Positions 7,828 to 14,647 of a stretch of 42,151 bases of DNA are shown here, piece after piece. The notes under the pieces are model-generated. The model saw nothing but the letters and a program-made list of their open reading frames with translations, ran no database searches and had not been told where the DNA came from. Made by a program: the position numbers and the translations under genes. The DNA comes from Bacteroidales bacterium UBA4243. GTDB lineage: Bacteria; Bacteroidota; Bacteroidia; Bacteroidales; F082. The stretch's first letter is position 1. Every line of letters begins with the position of its first letter. Location of the stretch: the NCBI GenBank assembly GCA_002396205.1, contig DGXB01000010.1, positions 1 to 42,151 on the forward strand, read 5' to 3'.

Positions 7828-7835
7828 CAAAAGTA
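7828..7835 (-). promoter_or_regulatory. -7 box of the esterase gene
   Basis: TACTTTTG on the minus strand, 24 bases before the esterase start codon. Confidence 0.55.
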
Positions 7836-7860
7836 ATGCTTTTTTGAATTTGTGCAATCA

Positions 7861-10374
7861 TTATTCTTCCTCCAAGGGTTGGTTGTCGAAGAAATGTTCC
7901 CGTTGCAACTCGGCCAGCACAGCTTTGATTTCGCCATATTGGTAGTCGTCGCCGAGGACGTCTTTGGCCGTGGTCACATCTGGGTCGAAAGTGGACTCGA
8001 AGTAGTCCAATATCTCGTTATACTTTTCTTTTTCAACGATTTGCGAGGCTTCGATTGCACCTTGTTCCACCCAATACGCCAAATGACCGTAAATTGTGCT
8101 GACGGCAAAACCTCTTTCCTTGGCGATGGCCTCTGCCGATAATCCCCTGTCAAACAGTTCTTTGGTGATGAGGTAGGTCTCGCCTTGGGGCTTCTTGGAC
8201 TTTTTCTTAGGCTCTTCGGGCATCTCGCCAATGTCAACTGTATCAGGGTTTTTGCCGATGAAATGCAAAACGATGTCGAGGATTTCGGCTCCGAAGCGTT
8301 TGACGCTGATGGCCCCCATGCCTTTCACTTCTTTTAATTCGGCTAAGGTGACGGGCTTGGCTTGGGCGATGGCTTTCAAGGTCTTGTTGGCAGCAATGGT
8401 ATAGGCCGGCGCTTCCATTTCCTGCGATTTTTCGAGTCGCCAGGCCACCAAAGTCTTGTACAAAGGACTCTTATCCATCGTGTCGTCCTTGATTTCCACT
8501 TTTTTCTTGACGTTCTTTTCCTTTTCGATCGCACTGACCGACTTGGTCTTTTGGTAAGCCTTCATCGTGAAGCCGTCTTTGCAAGCCTTTAAACAACTGG
8601 TTTTCAGGCTTGTGCTTTCTTGGAGTTGCTTCAATGCCTCGCTGAGCTGGTCGTTGACGGATTGGTTGTCGGTCTTGAAAGGCAGGTCGAAGAGGCCGTT
8701 GTCGATGGCGGTGAGGTGTTCGGAGAAATAGGCCACACCTTTTATTAATCGTTCCTGCAAGGCGGGGTTTTGCTCGCACGAAGGCGCCAATTCGTGCATT
8801 TTCCTGATTTGGCCCTCAAACTTGATGCTCACGCCACAAAGCTCTTCGTAGATTTTGTTGCGCCGCTGCGAGAGGTCCTGGATGAGGGTGTGCTCAAAAA
8901 GGGTGTCGTTGTCGTAGATCACCTTCATCAGCTTGCCGAAGTCCTTGTAGATGCCGTCGAAGTCGATGAGTTCGAGCATGGTCTCCAATTCGTAGTCGTG
9001 GCGCAATTGGTCCACTTTCTCTTGCGTGGGTTCTTTTTCGGGTAGCGCATCGACGAAACGGTTGACGGAGAAATCGTTGACCAAAGCGTTGGAGGTGATG
9101 CGCGTTTTCAGCACCAAGCCTTCGAGTGAGGTGCAGCGGCTCAGGGCGACGTAGACCTGCCCGTGGGCGAAGGCTTGTCCCGCATCGACGATGACTTTGT
9201 CGAAGGTGAGGCCTTGGCTCTTGTGGATGGTGACGGCCCAAGCCAAACGCAGCGGAATCTGGGTGAAGCTGCCGATTTCGTTTTCCTCAATTTCTTGGTT
9301 TTCAGGGTTGATGGCGTATTCCATGTTCTGCCACTTCAGCTTCTCGACGGTGATGCGCTGGCCGCCGCATTCCACCGTGACCGTGTTTTCTTTCTCGTCA
9401 TAGCCCACCACGCGCCCGATCTTGCCGTTGAAGAACGCCTTCTCGGGGCTTGGGTCGTTCTTGACGAACATCACCTGCGCGCCCACTTTCAGTTCGAGTT
9501 CCTCTTTGATCGGGTAGGTGTTCTCGGGAAAGGTTCCGTGTACTTCGGCCTTGAAAGTCACCGATTTTTGTTTGATGGCCGCCAATTTCGACTCGTTGAT
9601 TTGGTCGGCTTTGTAGTTGTGGGTGGTCAAGGTGATGTAGCCTTCATTGTCCTTGGGCGCGAAGCCTGGCTTGAAGCGGCTGTTGAGCACCCGCACGCAT
9701 TCGTCGTCCATTTGGTTGTTGCGCACCTTATTCAATAAGGTGATGAAGTCATCGTCGTGTTGGCGGTAGATGTGCTCCAGTTCCACGCAGGTGTAAGGCG
9801 TGTTTTTCAGCACGAGGCTCCCGAAGAAATAAGGCGTGTCGTAGTAAGGCGACAGCACTTCCCATTCCTCGGGCTTGGCCACGGGCGCGAGTTGGTGAAC
9901 GTCGCCGATCATCAGCAGCTGAACGCCGCCAAAGGGTTTTTGCGAGCGGCGCACACGGCGCAATACCGCATCGATGGCATCAAGCACATCGGCGCGTACC
10001 ATGCTGATTTCGTCGATGATGAGCAGGTCGAGGCTGCGCATGAGGTTGAGTTTCTGTTTCTTCATGCGGTGGAGCTGGGCGGCCATGCTTCGTGGACCGG
10101 CATTCATTTCTCCAGGAGGTAGCGGCCCGAAAGGCAGCTGGAAGAACGAGTGGATGGTTTGTCCGCCCGCGTTGATGGCGGCCACGCCCGTGGGAGCCAC
10201 CACCACCATGCGCTTGTAGGTCTTCAGCGGCAGGTTCTTCAGGAAGGTGGTCTTTCCCGTGCCGGCCTTGCCCGTGAGGAAGATGTGAGCGTCGGTGTAG
10301 AGCACCAGCTCCTCGACGAAGTCAAGTTTTTGGTTGACAAAAGTTTGTTGCGCCATGTTTTGGATTGTGTTCAT
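7861..10374 (-). CDS. Pif1/RecD-like helicase with HRDC and HTH_40 domains
   Basis: A superfamily 1 DNA helicase of about 837 residues. The Walker A GKAGTGKT is at about residues 35-42, followed by VVVAPTGVAAINAGG (motif Ia), LIIDEISMV (Walker B), LMIGDVHQLAPV (motif III) and, near 385-420, WAVTIHKSQGLTF and VYVALSRCTSLEGL, which match Pif1/RecD-like motifs V and VI. The C-terminus adds an HRDC domain (YTIAANKTLKAIAQAKPV ... VKGMGAISVKRFG) and an HTH_40-type winged helix (LSAEAIAKERGFAVSTIYGH), a layout common in Bacteroidota. It likely unwinds DNA or R-loop structures in replication and repair. The start is uncertain: ATGs at 10401, 10374 and 10356 are all in frame. A TACTTTAG box at 10386-10379 makes 10374 or 10356 more likely than 10401. 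Confidence 0.9.
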   Translation of the reverse strand: MNTIQNMAQQTFVNQKLDFVEELVLYTDAHIFLTGKAGTGKTTFLKNLPLKTYKRMVVVAPTGVAAINAGGQTIHSFFQLPFGPLPPGEMNAGPRSMAAQLHRMKKQKLNLMRSLDLLIIDEISMVRADVLDAIDAVLRRVRRSQKPFGGVQLLMIGDVHQLAPVAKPEEWEVLSPYYDTPYFFGSLVLKNTPYTCVELEHIYRQHDDDFITLLNKVRNNQMDDECVRVLNSRFKPGFAPKDNEGYITLTTHNYKADQINESKLAAIKQKSVTFKAEVHGTFPENTYPIKEELELKVGAQVMFVKNDPSPEKAFFNGKIGRVVGYDEKENTVTVECGGQRITVEKLKWQNMEYAINPENQEIEENEIGSFTQIPLRLAWAVTIHKSQGLTFDKVIVDAGQAFAHGQVYVALSRCTSLEGLVLKTRITSNALVNDFSVNRFVDALPEKEPTQEKVDQLRHDYELETMLELIDFDGIYKDFGKLMKVIYDNDTLFEHTLIQDLSQRRNKIYEELCGVSIKFEGQIRKMHELAPSCEQNPALQERLIKGVAYFSEHLTAIDNGLFDLPFKTDNQSVNDQLSEALKQLQESTSLKTSCLKACKDGFTMKAYQKTKSVSAIEKEKNVKKKVEIKDDTMDKSPLYKTLVAWRLEKSQEMEAPAYTIAANKTLKAIAQAKPVTLAELKEVKGMGAISVKRFGAEILDIVLHFIGKNPDTVDIGEMPEEPKKKSKKPQGETYLITKELFDRGLSAEAIAKERGFAVSTIYGHLAYWVEQGAIEASQIVEKEKYNEILDYFESTFDPDVTTAKDVLGDDYQYGEIKAVLAELQREHFFDNQPLEEE

Positions 10375-10438
10375 CGCGCTAAAGTAGGGATTTTTTTCCA
10401 TTTTTTGGGGGGTATTTGAGATTTTTGTTGTAATTTTG

Positions 10439-10605
10439 CTGCGGATATCAGTCAGGAATCAGGTATGACTTTCCGCAAGTCCGCGCGGTGGCCTATCGTT
10501 TCAGTACGACTTACCTCCTGCATTCTGCGGCAAACCACATGGATGGAAATCGGGATGAGAGAACACCGGCAACAGGACTCTTTAGATTTCCATCCGTTTT
10601 CATTT
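10439..10605 (+). ncRNA. Candidate small RNA ending in an 11-bp hairpin
   Basis: This roughly 200-base gap has no convincing gene. A TAATTTTG -7 box (10431-10438) is followed by TGCGGA (10440-10445) pairing with TCCGCA (10472-10477). Then GGATGGAAATC (10541-10551) pairs perfectly with GATTTCCATCC (10585-10595), followed by GTTTTCATTTT. This reads as promoter, structured RNA, terminator. No proper -33 element is seen, and the hairpin could instead be a 3' stabiliser of the convergent gene at 10600. Confidence 0.3.
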
Positions 10606-11019
10606 TATCATGTTCACCTCGATATTGTAATAGAACTTCGCGCTTCGTTGGAACTGTATGGCAATCCTCAGGTTTTCGGTCTTTCCATCTATTTTGCAAC
10701 GCCCTTTGAAATTCAAATAGCCGATGATTTCTTCACTTTCGTCATGCTTTCGTTTCCCAAAGTTGTTATAAATGGCGTACCTCACTAATTCAGGCAGAAT
10801 TCTAATCATTTCAGCCTTTTTCTGATACATGGCTTCTCCCATTGCGGTTTTTCTTCCCGATGTCATTGAGAAATGTATTGTGATGCCAGTGTCTTTGTTG
10901 ATTACTTCCTTACCTTTCAGATAATGCTTGTAATAATCAAGCACATATCTTCGGAGTTCCATTTTTGTCAGATGGCCGAGTTCTGACTGTATTTCAGGCA
11001 CAAGTTCAAATTGTTTCAT
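10600..11019 (-). CDS. Small LPD3-like domain protein, copy A
   Basis: A 139-residue protein with no signal peptide. The C-terminal 95 residues (TGITIHFSMTSGRKTA, MIRILPELVRYAI, GYLNFKGRCKIDG, FYYNIEV) fit the LPD3-like pattern of large-polyvalent-protein-associated domains: a strand of form GIxIxF, a helix with LPELV, then two strands ending in YY. Such domains occur in mobile-element and polymorphic-toxin proteins, and their activity is not established. The gene at 15051-15518 has the same overall pattern and shares an 87-bp upstream leader. The ATG at 11019 is chosen because the reading frame further upstream (to 11256) runs through that leader and other repeats. Family assignment is tentative. 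Confidence 0.6.
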   Translation of the reverse strand: MKQFELVPEIQSELGHLTKMELRRYVLDYYKHYLKGKEVINKDTGITIHFSMTSGRKTAMGEAMYQKKAEMIRILPELVRYAIYNNFGKRKHDESEEIIGYLNFKGRCKIDGKTENLRIAIQFQRSAKFYYNIEVNMIK

Positions 11020-11039
11020 TACGGTCGAAATTTTCTGTT

Positions 11040-11126
11040 GCAAAATAACAAACCTTGTCAGGAACAAGCCGTTGATTAAACGTTTGTTGTCGACAGTAGT
11101 CGTTTGTTGTCGTTTGCTGTCGGGTA
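11040..11126. repeat. Leader repeat upstream of LPD3-like copy A
   Basis: About 87 bases nearly identical to 15546-15632; the core CGTTTGTTGTCGACAGTAGT and following CGTTTGTTGTCGTTTGYTG are identical but for one base. Each copy lies upstream of a minus-strand LPD3-like gene in the same orientation. Inside it the word CGACAACAAA repeats. The end nearest the gene (TTTGTTATTTTG or TTTGCAATTTTG on the minus strand) resembles a promoter box. Confidence 0.75.
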
Positions 11127-11154
11127 TGGTGCTGGTTCTTAGAGATGTATTTGT

Positions 11155-11252
11155 TTCACGCAGAACTATGGGAATCATGGGAAGCCTGCTGGATGCAAGT
11201 ATTTCGTCGCTTCGCGCTTCCCATAATTCTGCGTTTTCTGCGTGAATAATCT
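11155..11252. repeat. CACGCAGAA...ATGGGAAGC repeat, inverted pair
   Basis: TTTCACGCAGAACTATGGGAA followed by TCATGGGAAGC (from 11155) faces GCGCTTCCCATAATTCTGCG and CTGCGTGAA (to 11245), giving a long imperfect palindrome. A single half-copy lies at 3434-3467. Confidence 0.55.
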
Positions 11253-11257
11253 CCATA

Positions 11258-11286
11258 GTAAACCTTTGGTTGACACTTCCGACAAC
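11258..11286. repeat. 29-bp direct repeat left of the toxin-antitoxin pair
   Basis: GTAAACCTTTGGTTGACACT then TCCGACAAC matches 12131-12159 with one mismatch. The two copies bracket the PIN toxin-antitoxin genes, 873 bases apart. Confidence 0.75.
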
Positions 11287-11367
11287 TTAAGCGCCTCGGT
11301 AGGCTCTCGTTGCGAAGGGAAAAGCGAAACAAAAGGAAGAAAAGCGACGGCTATTAGAAAAATTGTT

Positions 11368-11375
11368 TATCTTTG
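11368..11375 (+). promoter_or_regulatory. -7 box of the toxin-antitoxin operon
   Basis: TATCTTTG, 21 bases upstream of the antitoxin ATG. Confidence 0.6.
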
Positions 11376-11396
11376 CAGTCAGAAAACATGTAGACT

Positions 11397-11642
11397 ATGA
11401 CCACGACTCATCCATCGTTGAATTTGCAGTTCACCTACGCGCAGTTGCTCAGCTTGGCATTGCAGCTTGCCAAAGAAGATCGCTATAGGCTTTGCCGCGA
11501 CCTCACGCGCGAGGAACGCTCAGAGAGCCTGAAAGCGTTGCGCGACATTTTCCGCACCGACGAACTTGACGAAGAAACCATCAAGGCCGAGTGTGAGGCT
11601 GTCAGACAGGAAATGTATGAAGAACGACTGGAATCAAGATGA
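11397..11642 (+). CDS. Antitoxin of a PIN-domain toxin-antitoxin pair
   Basis: An 81-residue, charged, mostly helical protein. The N-terminal half (FTYAQLLSLALQLAKEDRYRL) resembles small antitoxins paired with COG1569 PIN toxins. The acidic C-terminal half (FRTDELDEETIKAECEAVRQ) would wrap and neutralise the toxin. Its stop codon overlaps the toxin start by 26 bases, the tight coupling typical of toxin-antitoxin operons, and the operon has its own promoter at 11368. No ribbon-helix-helix or AbrB signature is clear, so the DNA-binding type is unassigned. Confidence 0.75.
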   Translation: MTTTHPSLNLQFTYAQLLSLALQLAKEDRYRLCRDLTREERSESLKALRDIFRTDELDEETIKAECEAVRQEMYEERLESR

Positions 11643-12060
11643 CGGCCAAGCTCTTATTCGCATCGTTGTCGACACCAACCTGTGGATAAGTTTCTTGATT
11701 GGCAAAAAGCTCGATTGCCTATTGGACTTACTTGAAAATCCTTGGTTCGAGATTGTTTCCACCTCCATGCTCAATGAAGAAATCGTTAGGGTGGCACAGC
11801 GGCCAAAGTTTCGCAAATACTTTCCAGAAGATGCCGTCGAGCGTTTGAAAGCATGGATGGATACACATTTTTCAATGTTTGAGATTGACGGAATCACTCC
11901 TCGATGTCGTGACCCAAAAGATGATTATCTTCTTGAGTTGGCCGTGAAGTCTCATGCCATTTACCTCGTTTCGGGCGATGAGGATCTACTTGAACTTGAA
12001 CACATTGAAGATTGCAAAATCGTTACAGTTGCCCAATTTGAGGCAGAATTGGGAGAATGA
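11617..12060 (+). CDS. PIN-domain toxin (COG1569/VapC-like ribonuclease)
   Basis: A 147-residue PIN-domain nuclease predicted to cleave RNA when unbound by its antitoxin. The acidic residues of the active site are visible: Asp in RIVVDTNLWIS, Glu in NEEIVRVAQRP, Asp in DPKDDYLLELAV and Asp in VSGDEDLLEL. The spacing and the TPRCRDPKDDYLLELA stretch match the PIN_3/COG1569 'putative toxin' family. The start is the ATG at 11617 rather than the frame opening at 11566, because the PIN fold begins at about residue 14 and the upstream part is read out of frame through the antitoxin. The 5' end overlaps the antitoxin gene by 26 bases. Confidence 0.88.
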   Translation: MKNDWNQDDGQALIRIVVDTNLWISFLIGKKLDCLLDLLENPWFEIVSTSMLNEEIVRVAQRPKFRKYFPEDAVERLKAWMDTHFSMFEIDGITPRCRDPKDDYLLELAVKSHAIYLVSGDEDLLELEHIEDCKIVTVAQFEAELGE

Positions 12061-12130
12061 AAATCCGGTCTGAAAGGACGACACCCCCTAACGCCAATTC
12101 CACTAATGAATTGTAAATTTGTATTGGTTT

Positions 12131-12159
12131 GTAAACCTTTGGTTGACATTTCCGACAAC
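12131..12159. repeat. 29-bp direct repeat right of the toxin-antitoxin pair
   Basis: Same word as at 11258-11286 with one C/T difference. Here the repeat also forms a hairpin, TTTGGTTG with CAACCAAA (about 12139-12163), which the left copy cannot fully form. Confidence 0.75.
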
Positions 12160-12225
12160 CAAAAAGCAAAAGCTATCGCTCAATCTGGTTGACGCTGAAA
12201 ATGAGCGTGATACGATGTTTCTCCC

Positions 12226-12233
12226 TATTTTTG
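12226..12233 (+). promoter_or_regulatory. -7 box of the secreted-protein cluster
   Basis: TATTTTTG upstream of the Skp-fusion gene, leaving a leader of about 57 bases that contains the element at 12259-12287. Confidence 0.55.
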
Positions 12234-12258
12234 TCCCGTGATAAACTAACCCTAAAAA

Positions 12259-12287
12259 CCGATGCGCCCGATGGGATAGAACGGGGC
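12259..12287 (+). repeat. Leader element, copy 1
   Basis: CCGATGCGCCCGATGGGATA then GAACGGGGC aligns without gaps to 13406-13434. In both cases it lies about 10 bases before an ATGAAGAAAA start, so it is probably a 5'-UTR element. The surrounding text can be read as a five-codon minigene (ATG at 12262, stop TAG). Confidence 0.5.
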
Positions 12288-12296
12288 GGGAAAAGG

Positions 12297-13385
12297 ATGA
12301 AGAAAAGTGTATTTGAAGCATTGGCTATTCAAACAATCATTATGCTGACAACGACAGTCGGTTATGCGCAATGGGGAGGAATAATTGGGGGACTGTTTCA
12401 AGCGGCAGCAGAACGATGGATTGATAATACAGGTTCTTTGCCATCAAGTCAAGACAAGGAAAATGCGCGAACGCTACTCAATGCTTTTAGCAATGAAATT
12501 AATGCTAATCAAAATGCGGCAAACGCAACAAGGGATGCATACAATGGCAATTATACAGGTGCTGTACTTCAAGGTACTCAGACCCTTTTGAATGCTGCGG
12601 GCAATTACGACTACGACACATATTTAAATAGTGCTAACGCTGTAAATAATGCTAACCGCGAATACAATCAAAATGTTGGCAATGGGATGGATCGCCAAGA
12701 GGCTTTGGAAAAAAGAAACGAAGTCATGGGGTATTCTATCGCAGAATCAGTAATAGAATTGCAAGATAAGATTGCACGAGAAAGGATTGAAAAAGCTCGG
12801 CAACAAAGAGAATTAGAACAGCAATCATGGGAGAGTAGCGATAATTATACAACCCATAGTTATAGCGACTATGGTGAAACAAATAGTAGCTACGTTGAAA
12901 CCACTACAAAAACGACAGTTTCTAACTCAAATGTATTTGTTGATGCTTTAGTAGCTCATGTCAATACGGCGGCTGTACTTGATGCTATGCCAGACAAGGT
13001 TAAGGCAGAGAAAGAATTAGAAAGGTTTTATGGAGATCTCCAGAATCAGCTGCAAACCATGGCTAAGGAATATCAAATGAAAATGCAAAATTATGAATCT
13101 AATGAGGCTACTATGTCAAATATAGAAAAGCGGTCGAAGCAGCAAGAAATAGTAGATTTGCAAACTCGTATCCAGCAGTTCCAAACGAGTGCCGAAAGTG
13201 AATTTGAGGCTAAACGTGTCGAATTGCTGAAACCTATTCTCAATAGAATTCAGAATGCTATAAATACTGTTTCAAGTGAGAATGATTTAACCTATGTTAT
13301 TGACATTAGTACCGGAGCTGCTGTCTTTTTGGGTGAAGATTCTATTGATATTACATATATGGTAATGAAGAAATTGGGTATTTAA
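12297..13385 (+). CDS. Secreted protein: unknown N-terminal domain fused to a Skp/OmpH-like domain
   Basis: A 362-residue exported protein (signal MKKSVFEALAIQTIIMLTTTVGYAQ). Residues about 218-362 form a complete Skp/OmpH-like periplasmic chaperone: the start strand ALVAHVNTAAVLDAMP, a long coiled coil (QLQTMAKEYQMKMQNYESNE, IVDLQTRIQQFQTSAESEFE) and the end strands NDLTYVIDISTGAAVFL and DITYMVMKKLGI. Residues about 26-215 are Ala-, Asn- and Gln-rich (FSNEINANQNAANATRDAYN) with a Ser/Thr/Tyr-rich linker, and match nothing I recognise. Ordinary Skp proteins are about 170 residues and lack this part. It opens a three-gene cluster of secreted proteins, has its own promoter and shares its leader with the next gene. 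The start is the ATG at 12297, at the signal peptide. Confidence 0.82.
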   Translation: MKKSVFEALAIQTIIMLTTTVGYAQWGGIIGGLFQAAAERWIDNTGSLPSSQDKENARTLLNAFSNEINANQNAANATRDAYNGNYTGAVLQGTQTLLNAAGNYDYDTYLNSANAVNNANREYNQNVGNGMDRQEALEKRNEVMGYSIAESVIELQDKIARERIEKARQQRELEQQSWESSDNYTTHSYSDYGETNSSYVETTTKTTVSNSNVFVDALVAHVNTAAVLDAMPDKVKAEKELERFYGDLQNQLQTMAKEYQMKMQNYESNEATMSNIEKRSKQQEIVDLQTRIQQFQTSAESEFEAKRVELLKPILNRIQNAINTVSSENDLTYVIDISTGAAVFLGEDSIDITYMVMKKLGI

Positions 13386-13405
13386 ATACAGAAACTTAAC
13401 TAATC

Positions 13406-13434
13406 CCGACGCGCCAAATGGGATATAACTTGGC
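13406..13434 (+). repeat. Leader element, copy 2
   Basis: CCGACGCGCCAAATGGGATA then TAACTTGGC, the partner of 12259-12287. It occupies the gap between the Skp-fusion gene and the next secreted protein. Confidence 0.5.
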
Positions 13435-13444
13435 AAAACAAAGA

Positions 13445-13870
13445 ATGAAGAAAAAACTGTTTTTTTCAATCGGAATCCTATGCTGTCTGGCTACCGTGTT
13501 TGTCGTCAGCAGTGCTTTCACTACCAAGAATGAAGTCGTGATTTCCTCCAACACGCCTTTCCCTCAAACAGGTTCCATCGCAGTTTACAAGTTCAAATTT
13601 GCGAGTTCTGAAAAGGTTCAAATTGGGGAATTACAATGGTCTGCTACGACCGAACACGACTCAAACTACAAATGGGGAGAGTTTAGCAAGGTCACTCTGA
13701 GCGTTCATAATACAACAGATGAGTATATCGATACTTATTTTACGTTCAAAGGTGCATCAGGATCAATCAGTGTCAAACTTCGTCCAAAGGGTGATTTTGA
13801 AACTACGGAAATCTGTGACGCTTCTGTTTCAGGTGTTGTTCCCGCAAGAAGCGAAATAACCTTGCGTTAA
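13445..13870 (+). CDS. Secreted protein of unknown function
   Basis: A 141-residue protein with an N-terminal signal or anchor (MKKKLFFSIGILCCLATVFV). The mature part is predicted all-beta, with alternating strands (SIAVYKFKFASSEKVQIGEL, KVTLSVHNTTDEYIDTYFTF), reminiscent of an immunoglobulin-like sandwich. I do not recognise a family. It is the second gene of the secreted cluster, 59 bases after the Skp-fusion gene and sharing its leader element. The ATG at 13445 is preferred over 13418 because it begins the signal sequence. Confidence 0.65.
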   Translation: MKKKLFFSIGILCCLATVFVVSSAFTTKNEVVISSNTPFPQTGSIAVYKFKFASSEKVQIGELQWSATTEHDSNYKWGEFSKVTLSVHNTTDEYIDTYFTFKGASGSISVKLRPKGDFETTEICDASVSGVVPARSEITLR

Positions 13871-13897
13871 GCATAACAACCGGTAAAATAAGATACA

Positions 13898-14269
13898 ATG
13901 AAAAAGGTATTATTGATTTGTATGTTTATAATCGGTGGCGCTTTTGCCGCAAATGCCCAAGTTTGCAAAACTGAAGGCCAAAAATGTGTCACAAAAGATG
14001 GCAATCGTGGCATTTGTAGGGAGGTGACGGTTACTCAAACAACTACATCAACCATTGGTTCATCCAATTCTGGCACGTCAGGATACAGTTTCAATGGAGG
14101 CGTAAAAGCGGGAGGTGCCACGATAGGAGGTAATGTAAGCGGAGGTTACAACTCGTCGAATACTAGGTCAAACACCAACCAAAAGTCGATGACAGAGACC
14201 GAAAGTTGGAAAGAGATGAAGTGCAAAAAACAAGATGACGGTGCCTCAAAAGCTACGCCAGCTTGGTAG
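13898..14269 (+). CDS. Small secreted Cys-containing, Gly/Ser/Thr-rich protein
   Basis: A 123-residue protein with a signal peptide (MKKVLLICMFIIGGAFAANAQ). The mature 102 residues have a Cys-rich head (VCKTEGQKCVTKDGNRGICRE, three Cys), a Thr/Ser/Gly/Asn-rich middle (GGVKAGGATIGGNVSGGYN) and one more Cys near the end (EMKCKKQDD), enough for two disulfides. No family is recognised. It could be a small surface protein, an adhesin-like repeat or a secreted peptide. It is the last gene of the cluster, 27 bases after its neighbour, and is followed by a strong terminator. Confidence 0.65.
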   Translation: MKKVLLICMFIIGGAFAANAQVCKTEGQKCVTKDGNRGICREVTVTQTTTSTIGSSNSGTSGYSFNGGVKAGGATIGGNVSGGYNSSNTRSNTNQKSMTETESWKEMKCKKQDDGASKATPAW

Positions 14270-14290
14270 GTATAACCTATGAAATGCCTG

Positions 14291-14327
14291 AAAAACGGAT
14301 ATGTCAAAGTTTGACGTATCCGTTTTT
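14291..14327. terminator. Terminator of the secreted-protein cluster
   Basis: AAAAACGGATA-YGTCAAA pairs with TTTGAC-GTATCCGTTTTT (14291-14327), giving a long stem with flanking A and T runs. It works in both directions but only the plus-strand cluster needs it. Confidence 0.85.
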
Positions 14328-14373
14328 GCAATATAATTTTGGGCGCAAGATAAGGTCGGATTTGAAATATTTG

Positions 14374-14381
14374 TATTTTTG
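14374..14381 (+). promoter_or_regulatory. -7 box of the structured leader / XRE regulator
   Basis: TATTTTTG, about 267 bases upstream of the regulator ATG, so its transcript would carry a long 5' leader. Confidence 0.55.
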
Positions 14382-14445
14382 CCCTTTAAACAATTCTATA
14401 AAAGAAATAGAAATAGAACACTAACATATTAAACCGAGCTTTACG

Positions 14446-14644
14446 CTCTTATTCTCTAAACCGAAAATCGGCAAATTGGAAGTACAAGAGAAATAAGTGG
14501 CGAATGGTTCGCGTCTAAGGGCGTGAGTCGTTTGTTGTTTATTTGCTTGTACAGGCTTTGCCGAGCCTTCGGTTTCAGATAAGCATCCAAAATGGTTCCG
14601 CCCATTTTGTTTGCCCACTGAGCGAGGCTCCACCAAAGGCAAAC
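14446..14644 (+). ncRNA. Highly structured RNA leader upstream of the XRE gene
   Basis: This gap holds a chain of hairpins. CTTATTCTCT (14448-14457) pairs with AGAGAAATAAG (14487-14497, one bulge) and encloses CCGA-aaa-TCGG. Then come CGAA-tgg-TTCG (14501-14511), GGCT/AGCC (14554-14567), and CAAAATGG/CCATTTTG (14588-14609). Finally GTTTGCC/GGCAAAC (14609-14644) encloses GAGC-gag-GCTC. The last stem ends 3 bases before the start codon, and a promoter precedes the whole. It could be a riboswitch-like leader, an autoregulatory target or a separate RNA. Confidence 0.55.
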
Positions 14645-14647
14645 GCA

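Noticed and set aside
10465..10788. Plus-strand open frame across the LPD3 gene A
   Set aside because: Antisense to the LPD3-like gene and covers hairpin sequence; no protein-like pattern.
11020..11256. N-terminal extension of LPD3 gene A
   Set aside because: Made of the shared leader and the CACGCAGAA repeat, which are noncoding elsewhere.
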